From an uncultured Bacilli bacterium (GTDB lineage: Bacteria; Bacillota_I; Bacilli_A; RF39; UBA660): a stretch of 36,141 nt of DNA. Under the pieces are notes generated by a model, which did not search any database, had not been told where the DNA came from, and worked only from the letters and a program-made list of their open reading frames with translations. Where the stretch lies: assembly GCA_947601845.1 (NCBI GenBank), contig CANQGH010000015.1, forward strand, positions 1-36,141, in the 5' to 3' direction. A program made the position numbers and the translations under genes. This document shows positions 22,464 through 32,870 of this stretch, piece by piece (the stretch's first letter is position 1; every line of letters begins with the position of its first letter).

Positions 22464-23936
22464 ATGCATAAAGATAAAATAACAAATATATATAATCAAT
22501 TTATAGAAGACTATGGCTTTTTAATAAAGCCATTTATATGTTTTTTGATCATTTATACATTAGCTATATTTCCTATTATCCGTGCCAACTTTAATTATAT
22601 TGATGATTTAGGGCGCGTTGCTAATGGAGCCGCTGGTTGGGGAAGTGTCTATGGTAGATACTTGTCTGACTTTTTGGCATCATTTGTACATGCTGGCAGA
22701 TATTTAACAGATATATCACCTTTGCCACAAGTGATAGCTGTCATATGTCTTTCTTTAGCTAGTACAATAATTGTATATATTTTTTCTAGTTCAAAGAAAA
22801 TTTCTATTTTTAGCATGTTAGCGGTTATTCCTCTTGGCTTATCTCCTTATTTTTTAGAGTGCCTTTCGTATAAATATGATGCTCCATATATGGCATTATC
22901 CGTATTGGTCAGTATAGTTCCTATATTATTTATATTCAAGAACAAAATATTACTATTTATTACAACAATTTTATGTACTATTATTATGTGCACTACTTAT
23001 CAAGCTTCCTCTGGCATTTTCCCATTGTTAGTTCTATTTTATCTTTTCTACCAATGGAATACGAGTAAAGAATTATCTACTAAAAAAATAATAAATAGTG
23101 GTGTAGTGGCAGCTATTGGTTATTTGACAGGACTTTTACTATTTAAAATATTTTGCGTAAAAGAAGTAGTTGGCAGAGTTTCCACCAAAATAATACCATT
23201 AAATCATTTTATTAGTGGCTTTTTTAAGAATTTATCTCAATACTATCATTATGTATTAACAGATTTTAGAGAAATTTGGCTATTACTTATTGCTTTGCTT
23301 TTAATATCGTTTGTTATTTTAGCAATATACAATAGTAAAAGAAATAAAATGCTATCTAGTATAGTTACTATTCTTTTACTTGTAATATCTTCTCTTATAA
23401 TGTTTGGTGTATATCCAGCATTAACCATTCCTTTATACGATCCTAGAGCGATGTATGGTTTAGGAATTTGTCTTGCTTTATTAGCAATTATAGTCGTAAA
23501 GAGCGATAAAATTTATATTTTTACTCTTATTGCCATAGCTCTTAGTTGGTCATTTTTTACTTTTGCTTTTACATATGGTAATGCCTTAGCTGAACAAAAA
23601 CGTTATACAGATTTTAGAATTCAATTGGTAATTAATGATTTAAATGACTTAGAAATTATGAATAAAGATAATATCAAAAAGTTAAAAATAGATGGTAGTA
23701 TTAATAAGTCACCTATAATAGAAAATATGCTTCCACATTATAGTATTTTAAATCGCTTGGTTCCACAAACATTTGGTAGTGGTTGGCATTGGAGTGGCTC
23801 CTATTTTTATGGATATTTTAAATTACAAAATATTGAATGGTCCACTGATGACTTTCCACCGTTACCAATTTTAAAAGATACTATGTATCATACCATATAT
23901 GGCGATGATAATACCATTGTTGTTTCTTTAAAATAA
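22464..23936 (+). CDS. GtrII-like membrane glucosyltransferase
   Basis: 490 residues with about ten hydrophobic segments. The segment after TM1 carries the Glucos_trans_II (GtrII) family pattern: NYIDDLGRVANGAAGW, then YGRYLSDFLASF and TDISPLPQVIA (residues about 40-95), including the DD pair expected near a polyprenyl-sugar-dependent active site. Family members transfer glucosyl residues onto cell-surface polysaccharide on the outer face of the membrane (O-antigen in Shigella phages; wall glycans in Gram-positives). The acceptor here is unknown. Start chosen at ATG 22464, behind GGGGGAA; ATG 22449 is an in-frame alternative overlapping that site. No gtrA/gtrB flippase genes are adjacent. It interrupts the conserved rplL-ybxB spacing and stands behind a G-tract promoter, fitting a switchable surface modification. 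Confidence 0.78.
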   Translation: MHKDKITNIYNQFIEDYGFLIKPFICFLIIYTLAIFPIIRANFNYIDDLGRVANGAAGWGSVYGRYLSDFLASFVHAGRYLTDISPLPQVIAVICLSLASTIIVYIFSSSKKISIFSMLAVIPLGLSPYFLECLSYKYDAPYMALSVLVSIVPILFIFKNKILLFITTILCTIIMCTTYQASSGIFPLLVLFYLFYQWNTSKELSTKKIINSGVVAAIGYLTGLLLFKIFCVKEVVGRVSTKIIPLNHFISGFFKNLSQYYHYVLTDFREIWLLLIALLLISFVILAIYNSKRNKMLSSIVTILLLVISSLIMFGVYPALTIPLYDPRAMYGLGICLALLAIIVVKSDKIYIFTLIAIALSWSFFTFAFTYGNALAEQKRYTDFRIQLVINDLNDLEIMNKDNIKKLKIDGSINKSPIIENMLPHYSILNRLVPQTFGSGWHWSGSYFYGYFKLQNIEWSTDDFPPLPILKDTMYHTIYGDDNTIVVSLK

Positions 23937-23952
23937 TTTGTCCAATCTACTA

Positions 23953-23981
23953 TTGTAAAAAAAGTTAAAATAATGTATTAT
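23953..23981 (+). promoter_or_regulatory. Possible promoter of the 24000 gene
   Basis: -35 TTGTAA (23953-23958), 17-nt spacer, -10 TATTAT (23976-23981); a second candidate hexamer TATAAT lies at 23983-23988, only 12 nt before the ATG. Confidence 0.4.
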
Positions 23982-23999
23982 TTATAATGGAGGTTGGTT

Positions 24000-24767
24000 A
24001 TGATGAATAGTGCAAAAAAGGTTAGTAAGAAAGATACAATTATTATCTTATTAGTTGCATCTATAGTAGGTTTAGTATTAGCAGGTGTAGTATCTTATAT
24101 TAACTATATTGATCACAAATCAAATGAACCTAAGTACGAAAAGTTAGATGTATCTAGTGAGTTGGTTCAAAATTTATTTATGTTAACTAGAAGAAACATG
24201 TCCGGTAGTATATTAGCAGGTACAGATTATGAAAATATTTACTATCGTAAAGATTTTAAAGTTAGTGATATGGATGAAGAGTTTAAAATGCAATTGGCAT
24301 ATATAAAGTTAGATAGTGAGGATTATATATATAGAGAATCATCAGTAGGATTCCCTGCCAGTGCATTAAAGGAATCATATGAGAAAATTTTTGGAGATAC
24401 TATCCATTATAAAGATGGTGACATTTATTATATCTGTCCATCTAAAATAAATTACGATGATAGTTCAAAAGAATACTATTATAATGAAGCATGCGGATAT
24501 ATACCTGAGGCTGGATTTGAAAATCAATTAGTAGAAGCTAGGCGTTATGATGACTATATTGCAATATACGAAAAAGCAGTATTTTATGAGATAGATTTTA
24601 TTAGCGATGCAATGACATATTATAGAGATGCTGAACATACTGATCCTATAGATGGAGAAGAATATGATTTTAATGATGCAGGTATATCAACTTATAAATA
24701 TATCTTTGAAAAAGCCGAAGATGGTAATTACTATTTTAGCGAGGTTAAAAAGGAAAATAATATTTAA
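24000..24767 (+). CDS. Membrane-anchored extracellular protein of unknown function
   Basis: 255 residues: a basic N-terminus (AKKVSKKD), one TM helix (about 14-37, TIIILLVASIVGLVLAGVVS) and a Tyr- and Asp-rich domain of about 215 residues predicted outside the cell. There is no lipobox and no repeat. Two Cys (CPSKI and EACGY) may pair. I do not recognise a family. ATG 24000 is 6 nt after GGAGG (23989-23993); ATG 24003 is equally possible. With the GtrII-like gene it forms an envelope-related insertion between rplL and ybxB. The protein plan, one TM then an outer domain rich in YY and DD, is shared with the gene at 32871. Confidence 0.6.
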   Translation: MMNSAKKVSKKDTIIILLVASIVGLVLAGVVSYINYIDHKSNEPKYEKLDVSSELVQNLFMLTRRNMSGSILAGTDYENIYYRKDFKVSDMDEEFKMQLAYIKLDSEDYIYRESSVGFPASALKESYEKIFGDTIHYKDGDIYYICPSKINYDDSSKEYYYNEACGYIPEAGFENQLVEARRYDDYIAIYEKAVFYEIDFISDAMTYYRDAEHTDPIDGEEYDFNDAGISTYKYIFEKAEDGNYYFSEVKKENNI

Positions 24768-24770
24768 CAC

Positions 24771-24799
24771 TTGATTTTAAGTTAAAAATATAGTATCAT
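24771..24799 (+). promoter_or_regulatory. Promoter of ybxB
   Basis: -35 TTGATT (24771-24776), 17-nt spacer, -10 TATCAT (24794-24799). Transcription would begin near 24806, almost directly at the 5' arm of the 18-bp hairpin described separately. Confidence 0.5.
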
Positions 24800-24809
24800 T
24801 AGTAGTACG

Positions 24810-24857
24810 AAAGGAGTTAGCTATAAATTAATAGTTTATAGTTAACTCTTTTACTTT
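24810..24857 (+). terminator. Long hairpin/attenuator between the upstream gene and ybxB
   Basis: Arms 24810-24827 (AAAGGAGTTAGCTATAAA) and 24835-24852 pair over 18 positions with two G-U wobbles; the loop is TTAATAG. The 3' arm ends in CTCTTTT and is followed by ACTTTT. It could be the terminator of the 24000 gene, or, since the only promoter I see for ybxB is upstream of it, a conditional attenuator of ybxB. Confidence 0.65.
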
Positions 24858-24873
24858 TAAAGGGATTGGTCAA

Positions 24874-25461
24874 ATGGCACAATATTTTGAAAACGTTAAT
24901 TTAAAAAGTAATTTAAATATCATTAAGGTTCACGTTTTAGGACAAGAATATTCTTTTTATACTGATAATGGTGTCTTTTCTAAAAGCAAATTAGATTTTG
25001 GAACTAGAACGTTATTAGAGAATTTACCAATTAGCGAACTTCATGGCCGTATTTTAGATGTTGGCTGTGGCTATGGTGTAATTGATATTATTTTAGGTAA
25101 AATTACAGATGCGGTATATGAAGGAATAGATGTTAATAAGAGGGCTATTCATTTAGCAGAAATGAATGCCAAATTAAATAAGATAAATAATGTCTCGTTC
25201 TATGAAAGTGATACTTATTCTCAAGTTAATAAAAAATATAATTATATTATTACTAATCCACCTATTAGAGCAGGCAAGGATATAGTATATGACATTGTTA
25301 TGAATGCCAGAAATCATCTAGAGAGTGATGGCGTTTTATATATAGTAATAAGAAAAGAACAAGGAGCTAAATCGATGATACGGGACTTAATGGAGTATTA
25401 TCAAGCTGAAATAATATGTAGAAACAAAGGTTTTTTTGTAATAAAATGTATTTTGCGTTGA
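24874..25461 (+). CDS. ybxB: RsmC-like class I SAM methyltransferase (YbxB family)
   Basis: 195 residues, a single Rossmann-fold methyltransferase domain. Motif I is DVGCGYG (about residues 67-73), the acidic end of strand 2 is GIDVNK, and motif IV is NPPIRAGK, the NPPF-type motif of enzymes that methylate exocyclic amines, here presumably a guanine N2 of 16S rRNA as for RsmC. It is half the length of E. coli RsmC, as usual in Firmicutes, and lies just before rpoB as in Bacillus. ATG 24874 after AAAGGGAT. The last codon and stop (CGT TGA) provide the TTGA of the rpoB -35. Confidence 0.88.
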   Translation: MAQYFENVNLKSNLNIIKVHVLGQEYSFYTDNGVFSKSKLDFGTRTLLENLPISELHGRILDVGCGYGVIDIILGKITDAVYEGIDVNKRAIHLAEMNAKLNKINNVSFYESDTYSQVNKKYNYIITNPPIRAGKDIVYDIVMNARNHLESDGVLYIVIRKEQGAKSMIRDLMEYYQAEIICRNKGFFVIKCILR

Positions 25462-25486
25462 CATATTGTTTAAAATATGCTATTAA
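25458..25486 (+). promoter_or_regulatory. Promoter of rpoBC
   Basis: -35 TTGACA (25458-25463), spanning the ybxB stop codon, 17-nt spacer, -10 TATTAA (25481-25486) with TGC extension. Leader of about 65 nt to the GTG start. Confidence 0.7.
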
Positions 25487-25556
25487 TATAAATTGGCAAC
25501 GTATTAGATTGAGTAAATATGTTCTTTGATTAAATAATGGTATAGGGGTGAAATGA

Positions 25557-28500
25557 GTGGCATATAAGATAATTAATTGCGGTAAACACCGCCAAAGAAG
25601 AAGTTTCTCTAGAATTAAAAACACTTACGAATTAAAGGATTTACTAGAAATCCAAAAGAAATCATATCAATGGTTTGTCGAGGTAGGAATTAAAGAAGTT
25701 TTCGAGGACCTATTCCCCGTAGAAAATTTTTCAGGGACTTTATCATTAGAATTTGGAGATTATCATTTTGATGAGCCAAGATATTCTATTAAACAGAGTA
25801 AAGACCGTGAAACAACTTATGCGGCACCTTTAAAGGTAGAAGTGCGCCTTTTTAATCATGAAACAGGCGAAGTAAAGGAGCAAGAGATATTTTTAGGCGA
25901 TATGCCTTTAATGACAGATAGTGGTACTTTTGTTATTAATGGTGCAGAGCGTGTAATCGTATCTCAATTAGTAAGATCACCTAGTGTTTATTTCAATAAA
26001 GAAGTAGATAAAAGTGGTAGATCTTCTATTACATCACAGATTATTCCAACACGTGGAACATGGCTAGAGTTTGAAATAGACGCTAGAGACGTTTTATATG
26101 TAAGAATTGATAGAACTAGAAAAGTTCCATTAACAACATTATTACGTGCATTTGGATTGTCTAGTGATGAAGAAATCCTTAAATTATTTGGACAAGATGA
26201 GTATCTTGAAAATACATTAGCAAAGGATTCAACCAGAAATACTGATGAAGCACTAATTGAAATTTATGAAAAATTGCGTCCTGGAGAGCCTGCAACACTT
26301 GACTCTTCTAAAAACCAAATTATTACTAGATTCTTTGATGAATTTAGATATGATTTAGCGCGCGTTGGACGTTATAAATTTAATCGTAAATTAAATGTTT
26401 TGGATAGATTAATCAACCAAACTATAGCTGAAGATATTAAAGTTGATGGTGAAGTAGTTGTTGCTAAAGGTACTTTAGTTAATAGAGAAGTTCTTGATAC
26501 ATTAAAACCAATATTTGCTAATGGATATAATGTAAAAGAAGCTACTATTAATACTGATTTAGATAATTTAAATAAAATTCAAACAGTTAAGATTTATAAT
26601 CCATCTAATAAGAAAGAAATTATTACTTTAATTGGTAATGATCAAACTTTAGATGTTAAGAGATTAACAGTACCTGATTTATATGCAGCTGTATCTTATT
26701 ATTTAAATTTATTAAAAGGAATTGGACAATTTGATGAAATTGACCATTTAGGTAATCGTCGTATTCGTCAAGTTGGTGAATTATTACAAAATCAATTTAG
26801 AATTGGTGTATCTCGTATGGAACGAGTTATTCGTGAGAGAATGACTACGCAAGAAATGGAAGAAGTAACACCAAAGACTTTAATTAATATAAGACCAATT
26901 ACAGCTGCCATGAAAGAATTCTTTGGTAGTAGCCAATTATCACAATTCATGGATCAAACTAACCCAATTGCGGAATTAACTAATAAGAGACGTTTATCAG
27001 CTTTAGGTCCAGGTGGATTGTCACGTGATAGAGCAGGTATGGAAGTTCGTGATGTTAATGCATCACACTATGGTAGAATTTGTCCAATTGAATCACCAGA
27101 AGGTCAAAACATAGGACTTATTACTTCCCTTGCTAGTTATGCTAAAGTTGATGATTATGGATTTATTATGACACCATATCGTAAGGTTAAGGATAAAGTA
27201 TTAACCGATGAAGTAGATTATTTAACAGCAGATGAAGAAAATGATGTCATTATTTCCCTAGCAACAGTTAAAATTGATGATAATAATATGATGATTGAAG
27301 ACCAGGTTCCAGCAAGATTCCGTGGAGAGAATATTATTGTTAAACCTGAGCAAGTAGATTATGTTGATGTTTCTCCTCAACAAGTAGTAGCTATTACAAC
27401 TAGTTGTATTCCATTCTTGGAACACGATGATGCTACTCGTGCCTTAATGGGAGCAAACATGCAACGTCAGTCAGTACCATTAATAAAAGCTGAAGCACCA
27501 CTTGTAGGTACAGGGGTAGAATATATTGCTGCTAAAGATTCTGGGGCAGTTATTGTAGCCAAAGCTGATGGTATTGTCGATTATGTAGATGCAAGAAAAA
27601 TAGTTATTAAAACTAAAGGTGGAAAAGATGAGTATCATTTAGCTAATTTTGAATTATCTAATGCTGGTACTTGTCAACATCATAGACCTATTGTTAAAGT
27701 TGGTGAAAAAGTAGAGGCTGGGGATGTTATTGCTGATGGACCTAGTACAGATAAAGGAGAATTAGCATTAGGTAAAAATGTATTAGTTGCATTCATGACA
27801 TTTAATGGATATAACTATGAGGATGCTGTTATCCTAAATGAAAGATTAGTAAAAGATGATGTTTATACAGGTATTCACTTGGAAGACTTTGAAATGCAAT
27901 GCCGTGAGACTAAATTAGGACCAGAAGAAATTACAAGAGATATTCCTAATGTTAGTGATGAAGCAAGAAAGAACCTTGATGAAAATGGTATTGTAATAGT
28001 TGGTACTGAAGTAAAAGAAGGAGATATTCTTGTTGGTAAGGTTACACCAAAAGGAATGGCTGAACTTACATCAGAAGAAAAATTATTACATGCTATCTTC
28101 GGTGAAAAGACTCGTGAGGTAAGAGATACATCTCTTCGTGTTCCACATGGTGGAGATGGTATTGTTCACGATGTTAAAATCTTTACAAGAAAAGAAAATG
28201 ATGAATTACCTGCTGGAGTTTCTAAAGTAATTCGTGTTTATATAGCTCAAAAGAGAAAAATTCAAGTAGGAGATAAAATGGCTGGACGTCATGGTAACAA
28301 AGGTGTTATTTCCTTAATTTTACCAGAAGAAGATATGCCATATTTACCAGATGGTAGAACTATCGATATTATGTTAAACCCACAGGGTGTTCCATCTCGT
28401 ATGAATCTTGGACAAATTCTAGAGTTGCATTTAGGAATGGCAGCTAAAGAATTAAATGTTCATGTAGCTACACCAGTATTCGATGGAGCTAAAACAAGTG

Positions 28501-29171
28501 ATATTGCTGAAATGATGGATGAAGCAGGACTTGCACCAGATGGAAAGACTATCCTTTATGATGGCCGTACTGGTACTCCATTTGATAATAGGATTTCAGT
28601 TGGTGTCATGTATATGATTAAACTACACCACATGGTTGATGATAAATTACATGCTAGAAGTACAGGACCTTACTCAATGGTTACACAACAACCATTAGGA
28701 GGTAAAGCTCAATTTGGCGGACAGAGATTTGGAGAAATGGAAGTTTGGGCATTATATGCATATGGTGCTGCGCATACATTACAAGAAATCTTGACCGTAA
28801 AATCAGATGATGTTGTAGGTCGTGTTAAAGTATATGAAGCTATCGTTAAAGGTCAAGAAATTAATCAAGCTGGAGTTCCTGAAAGCTTTAGGGTATTAAT
28901 GAAAGAGTTCCAAGGATTAGGACTTGATATCAATATTATTAATGATAAACATGAGGTTCTACAATTAAAACAAATTGAAGAAGAAGAATATAAAGATGAT
29001 TTCGTAGGAAATGCTGAAGATATGGAATTACCAATTCCTACTCATGAAGATGAGAATAGCGACTACGAAGATGAACAACAAGAAGATGAAGATGATGAGT
29101 TCGATGAAGACTTTGAAAGTGAGTTTGAGAGTAAATTTGAAGAAGATTTTATGGAAGGGGATGAGGAATAA
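25557..29171 (+). CDS. rpoB: DNA-directed RNA polymerase subunit beta
   Basis: 1204 residues, the beta half of the RNAP core. It starts at GTG 25557 ([20 protein letters not shown]) after AGGGGTGA. Conserved landmarks include [17 protein letters not shown], the rifampicin pocket [20 protein letters not shown] (from about residue 454), [11 protein letters not shown], and [13 protein letters not shown] near the active centre. In the pocket, residue 476 is Asn (TNKRRLS) where E. coli has His526; Ser of the RRLSALG phrase is kept. That change is linked to rifampicin insensitivity in Mollicutes and to resistance mutants elsewhere. The C-terminus has an unusually acidic tail: 26 Asp/Glu in the last 46 residues (1159-1204). 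The stop overlaps rpoC's ATG by one base. Confidence 0.98.
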   Translation: MAYKIINCGKHRQRRSFSRIKNTYELKDLLEIQKKSYQWFVEVGIKEVFEDLFPVENFSGTLSLEFGDYHFDEPRYSIKQSKDRETTYAAPLKVEVRLFNHETGEVKEQEIFLGDMPLMTDSGTFVINGAERVIVSQLVRSPSVYFNKEVDKSGRSSITSQIIPTRGTWLEFEIDARDVLYVRIDRTRKVPLTTLLRAFGLSSDEEILKLFGQDEYLENTLAKDSTRNTDEALIEIYEKLRPGEPATLDSSKNQIITRFFDEFRYDLARVGRYKFNRKLNVLDRLINQTIAEDIKVDGEVVVAKGTLVNREVLDTLKPIFANGYNVKEATINTDLDNLNKIQTVKIYNPSNKKEIITLIGNDQTLDVKRLTVPDLYAAVSYYLNLLKGIGQFDEIDHLGNRRIRQVGELLQNQFRIGVSRMERVIRERMTTQEMEEVTPKTLINIRPITAAMKEFFGSSQLSQFMDQTNPIAELTNKRRLSALGPGGLSRDRAGMEVRDVNASHYGRICPIESPEGQNIGLITSLASYAKVDDYGFIMTPYRKVKDKVLTDEVDYLTADEENDVIISLATVKIDDNNMMIEDQVPARFRGENIIVKPEQVDYVDVSPQQVVAITTSCIPFLEHDDATRALMGANMQRQSVPLIKAEAPLVGTGVEYIAAKDSGAVIVAKADGIVDYVDARKIVIKTKGGKDEYHLANFELSNAGTCQHHRPIVKVGEKVEAGDVIADGPSTDKGELALGKNVLVAFMTFNGYNYEDAVILNERLVKDDVYTGIHLEDFEMQCRETKLGPEEITRDIPNVSDEARKNLDENGIVIVGTEVKEGDILVGKVTPKGMAELTSEEKLLHAIFGEKTREVRDTSLRVPHGGDGIVHDVKIFTRKENDELPAGVSKVIRVYIAQKRKIQVGDKMAGRHGNKGVISLILPEEDMPYLPDGRTIDIMLNPQGVPSRMNLGQILELHLGMAAKELNVHVATPVFDGAKTSDIAEMMDEAGLAPDGKTILYDGRTGTPFDNRISVGVMYMIKLHHMVDDKLHARSTGPYSMVTQQPLGGKAQFGGQRFGEMEVWALYAYGAAHTLQEILTVKSDDVVGRVKVYEAIVKGQEINQAGVPESFRVLMKEFQGLGLDINIINDKHEVLQLKQIEEEEYKDDFVGNAEDMELPIPTHEDENSDYEDEQQEDEDDEFDEDFESEFESKFEEDFMEGDEE

Positions 29172-32100
29172 TGATAGAAGTAAATAAATTTGAAGCTTTA
29201 AAAATAGGTATTGCCTCTCCTGATAAAATCCGTGAATGGTCTTATGGTGAAGTAAAGAAACCAGAGACAATCAACTATAGAACTCTTCGACCAGAACGTG
29301 ATGGATTATTCTGTGAAAAAATATTCGGACCAACTAAAGATTTTGAATGCGCTTGTGGTAAATATAAAAGAGTAAGATATAAAAATATCATTTGTGATAG
29401 ATGTGGAGTTGAAGTAACTCGTAGTCAAGTAAGACGTGAGAGAATGGGTCACATTGAACTTGCCTCTCCAGTATCACATATTTGGTTCTTTAAAGGTGTT
29501 CCATCTCGTATGGGCTTAGTACTAGATATGTCACCAAGAGATCTAGAAGAAGTATTATACTTTGTAAGTTATGTTGTTATCGATAAAGGTATTGCACCAT
29601 TAGAAAATAAACAAACTTTATCTGAAAAAGAATATCGTCAATATTATGAAAAGTATGGTAATGGTTTCCGTGTAGGTATGGGTGCTGAGGCCATAAAAGA
29701 ATTATTACAAAAAGTAGACCTTGAGAAAGAACTTGAACAAATTAGAAAAGAATTAGAGGATGCCCAAGGTCAAAAGAGAACTAGATTGTTAAAACGTATC
29801 GATGTTCTTGATGCTTTCTATAAATCAGGAAATCGCCCTGAATGGATGATTCTAGATTGTATTCCTGTTATTCCACCTGAATTAAGACCAATGATTCAAC
29901 TTGATGGTGGAAGATTTGCCACTAGTGATTTGAATGATTTGTATCGTCGTGTTATTAACCGTAACAATCGTTTGAAAAAACTTATTGATTTAAAGGCACC
30001 TAGTATTATTATTCAGAATGAAAAACGTATGTTACAAGAAGCAGTTGACGCTCTATTTGACAATGGAAGACGTGGTAGAAGTGTTACTGGTGCCGGAAAT
30101 CGTCCTTTGAAATCAATTTCTAGTATGTTAAAAGGTAAACAAGGAAGATTCCGTCAAAACCTATTAGGTAAACGTGTAGACTACTCAGGACGTTCTGTTA
30201 TCGTTGTTGGACCATCACTAAAAATGTATCAATGTGGTATTCCTAAAGATATGGCTATAGAGTTATTCAAACCACATGTTATTAATGGATTAGTATCTCG
30301 TGATATAGCCCATAATATTAAAGCCGCTAAGAGATTAATTGAAAATAGAGATCCTCAAGTATGGGATGTTGTAGAAGATGTTATTAAAGAGCATCCAGTT
30401 ATGCTTAACCGTGCTCCTACGTTACATAGACTTGGTATTCAAGCATTTGAACCAGTATTAATTGGTGGTAAAGCTATTCGTCTACATCCATTAGTATGTC
30501 CTGCATTTAATGCTGACTTCGATGGTGACCAGATGGCTGTACATGTACCATTGTCAGAAGAAGCCCAAGCAGAAGCAAGATTATTGATGTTAGGATCTAA
30601 CAATATCCTATCACCAAAGAGTGGTGACCCAATCGTTACCCCTTCACAAGACATGGTATTAGGTAACTATTACTTAACAATGGAAAAAGAAGGACTTGAT
30701 GGTGAGGGTAGAGTATTCAAAGATTCTAACGAAGCTTTGATGGCTTACGAAAGACGTGAATTAACATTACATACGAGAATTGCCTTACCTGTTGACTCAT
30801 TTAAACATAAATTATTTACTGAAGGTCAAAAAGGCAAATACTTAGTTACTACTGTTGGTAAATTAATCTTTAATGAAATCCTACCAGATTCATTCGCATA
30901 TTTAAATGAACCAACTTTAGATAATATACAAGGAATTACTCCTAATAAATACTTTATTGAAAAAGGACAAAATATTCCTGAAGTTATTAAGAGTATGCCA
31001 CTTGTAAAACCATTCCCTAAGGGAACTTTGGAAAACATTATTGCTCAAGTATTCAAACGTTATAAAACCACTGAAACTTCTATAATGTTGGATAAATTAA
31101 AAGACCTAGGATTTAAGTATTCAACGGTTGCAGGTATCACGATATCTATTAGTGATGTTGTAACTAGTGACCATAAAAATGAAATTATTGCTGAAGCTCA
31201 AAAAGTTGTTGATAAGATTAATAAACAATATCAACGTGGATTAATTACTGATGAAGAAAGATTCCAAAAAGTAATATCTACATGGGATGATGCTAAAAAC
31301 CAGGTTCAAAAAGAACTTGCTGAAAAAGCTGATAAAGATGTTGATAACCCAATCTTCATGATGATGCATTCTAAAGCCCGTGGATCAATTTCTAACTTTA
31401 CACAGATTGCTGGTATGCGTGGTATCATGTCTAAACCAGATGGTACACCTGTAGAAATCCCTATTACATCTAACTTTAGAGAGGGCCTATCAGTTGCCGA
31501 ATTCTTCTTGTCAACTCATGGAGCTCGTAAGGGTAGCGCTGATACAGCATTAAAGACAGCCGATTCTGGATATTTAACAAGACGTTTAGTTGATGTTTCA
31601 CAAGACATTATTGTAAGAGAAGAAGATTGTGGTACTGAAAACGGTGTTGTTGTACGTGAATTTGTTAATGACAAGACTGGTGAAGTAATTGAAAAATTAT
31701 ATGACCGTATTGTTGGAAGATTCACTAATAAGAAAGTTATTAACCCAGAAACAAAAGAAGTTATTGCTGATAAATTAGAATATATTACTGAACAGCTTGC
31801 TGACAAAATCATTAAAGCAGGTATTAAGGAAGTTGAAATTAGAACAACGCTAACATGTAATACGGCAAATGGTGTATGTCAAAAATGTTACGGTAGAAAC
31901 TTAGCTACTGGAAATATTGTTGAAATTGGTGAAGCTGTTGGTATTATGGCTGCTCAATCAATTGGTGAGCCTGGTACACAGTTAACAATGAGAACATTCC
32001 ATACTGGTGGTGTTGCTGGTGGAGAAGACATTACTCAAGGTTTACCTCGTATTCAAGAGTTATTTGAAGCAAGAATTCCAAAAGGAAAATCAACTATTGC

Positions 32101-32803
32101 TGAAATCAATGGTAAAGTTTCTAAAATCGAAGAAGACCATGGTAGATTTAAGATTAGTGTTACTAATAAACTAGAGACTAAAGAACATATTTCTAACTAT
32201 GGAGCTAAGATGCGTGTAGAATTGAACGATGAAGTATCTGCTGGTGATAAATTAACTGAAGGAGCTATAAGCCCTAAAGAATTATTAGCAGTAACGGATC
32301 CACTTACTACGCAAGAATACATTTTAAAAGAAGTTCAAAGTGTATATCGTAGTCAAGGTGTTGATATTTCTGATAAACACGTTGAAATCATTGCAAGACG
32401 TATGATTTCTAAGATTAGAATTATTGATTCAGGTGATACATTATTCTTACCAGGATCACTTGTAAATTATAGAGAATTTACTGATGGTAATAAAGAAGTA
32501 ATTATTAATGGAAAGCGTCCAGCAACTGGTAGACCAATACTTCTTGGTATTACTAAAGCTTCTCTAGAAACTGATTCATTCTTATCAGCTGCATCATTCC
32601 AAGAGACAACAAGAATATTAACTGATGCTGCTATAAGAGGAAAAGTTGATACATTACAAGGATTAAAAGAGAACGTTATTATAGGTAAGTTAATTCCAGC
32701 TGGTACTGGTGCTAGACAATATAAGAACGTTGATTATGAGTTAGCATCTCAATTTATTGATGAAGAACCTATTGATAAATTAGAAGATCAACTAATGGAA
32801 TAA
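29171..32803 (+). CDS. rpoC: DNA-directed RNA polymerase subunit beta'
   Basis: 1210 residues. The N-terminal zinc site is [19 protein letters not shown] (about 60-80). The catalytic Mg-binding NADFDGD is at 447-453. The bridge-helix/trigger-loop region holds [20 protein letters not shown] and [20 protein letters not shown]. The second zinc site uses EEDCGTENG and [15 protein letters not shown]. Length matches Bacillus (about 1199). It begins at ATG 29171, coupled to rpoB by TAATG. A strong palindromic terminator follows at once; the usual downstream genes (rplGB, rpsL, rpsG, fusA) are not here. Confidence 0.98.
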   Translation: MIEVNKFEALKIGIASPDKIREWSYGEVKKPETINYRTLRPERDGLFCEKIFGPTKDFECACGKYKRVRYKNIICDRCGVEVTRSQVRRERMGHIELASPVSHIWFFKGVPSRMGLVLDMSPRDLEEVLYFVSYVVIDKGIAPLENKQTLSEKEYRQYYEKYGNGFRVGMGAEAIKELLQKVDLEKELEQIRKELEDAQGQKRTRLLKRIDVLDAFYKSGNRPEWMILDCIPVIPPELRPMIQLDGGRFATSDLNDLYRRVINRNNRLKKLIDLKAPSIIIQNEKRMLQEAVDALFDNGRRGRSVTGAGNRPLKSISSMLKGKQGRFRQNLLGKRVDYSGRSVIVVGPSLKMYQCGIPKDMAIELFKPHVINGLVSRDIAHNIKAAKRLIENRDPQVWDVVEDVIKEHPVMLNRAPTLHRLGIQAFEPVLIGGKAIRLHPLVCPAFNADFDGDQMAVHVPLSEEAQAEARLLMLGSNNILSPKSGDPIVTPSQDMVLGNYYLTMEKEGLDGEGRVFKDSNEALMAYERRELTLHTRIALPVDSFKHKLFTEGQKGKYLVTTVGKLIFNEILPDSFAYLNEPTLDNIQGITPNKYFIEKGQNIPEVIKSMPLVKPFPKGTLENIIAQVFKRYKTTETSIMLDKLKDLGFKYSTVAGITISISDVVTSDHKNEIIAEAQKVVDKINKQYQRGLITDEERFQKVISTWDDAKNQVQKELAEKADKDVDNPIFMMMHSKARGSISNFTQIAGMRGIMSKPDGTPVEIPITSNFREGLSVAEFFLSTHGARKGSADTALKTADSGYLTRRLVDVSQDIIVREEDCGTENGVVVREFVNDKTGEVIEKLYDRIVGRFTNKKVINPETKEVIADKLEYITEQLADKIIKAGIKEVEIRTTLTCNTANGVCQKCYGRNLATGNIVEIGEAVGIMAAQSIGEPGTQLTMRTFHTGGVAGGEDITQGLPRIQELFEARIPKGKSTIAEINGKVSKIEEDHGRFKISVTNKLETKEHISNYGAKMRVELNDEVSAGDKLTEGAISPKELLAVTDPLTTQEYILKEVQSVYRSQGVDISDKHVEIIARRMISKIRIIDSGDTLFLPGSLVNYREFTDGNKEVIINGKRPATGRPILLGITKASLETDSFLSAASFQETTRILTDAAIRGKVDTLQGLKENVIIGKLIPAGTGARQYKNVDYELASQFIDEEPIDKLEDQLME

Positions 32804-32807
32804 AGTG

Positions 32808-32836
32808 AAAAGAGTTCAAATTTGAACTCTTTTTTG
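32808..32836 (+). terminator. Rho-independent terminator of rpoBC
   Basis: A perfect 26-nt palindrome centred between 32820 and 32821 (arm AAAAGAGTTCAAA and its complement), followed by further T. It starts 4 nt after the rpoC stop. Being symmetric, it could work on both strands. Confidence 0.9.
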
Positions 32837-32843
32837 ATATACT
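32835..32843 (+). promoter_or_regulatory. Extended -10 promoter of the 32871 gene
   Basis: TGATATACT, hexamer TATACT with TGn, right at the 3' end of the rpoBC terminator; no good -35. Start codon 28 nt further on, SD AAGAGGTG at 32857-32864. Confidence 0.45.
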
Positions 32844-32870
32844 ATTTTGTAGAATTAAGAGGTGTAATTT

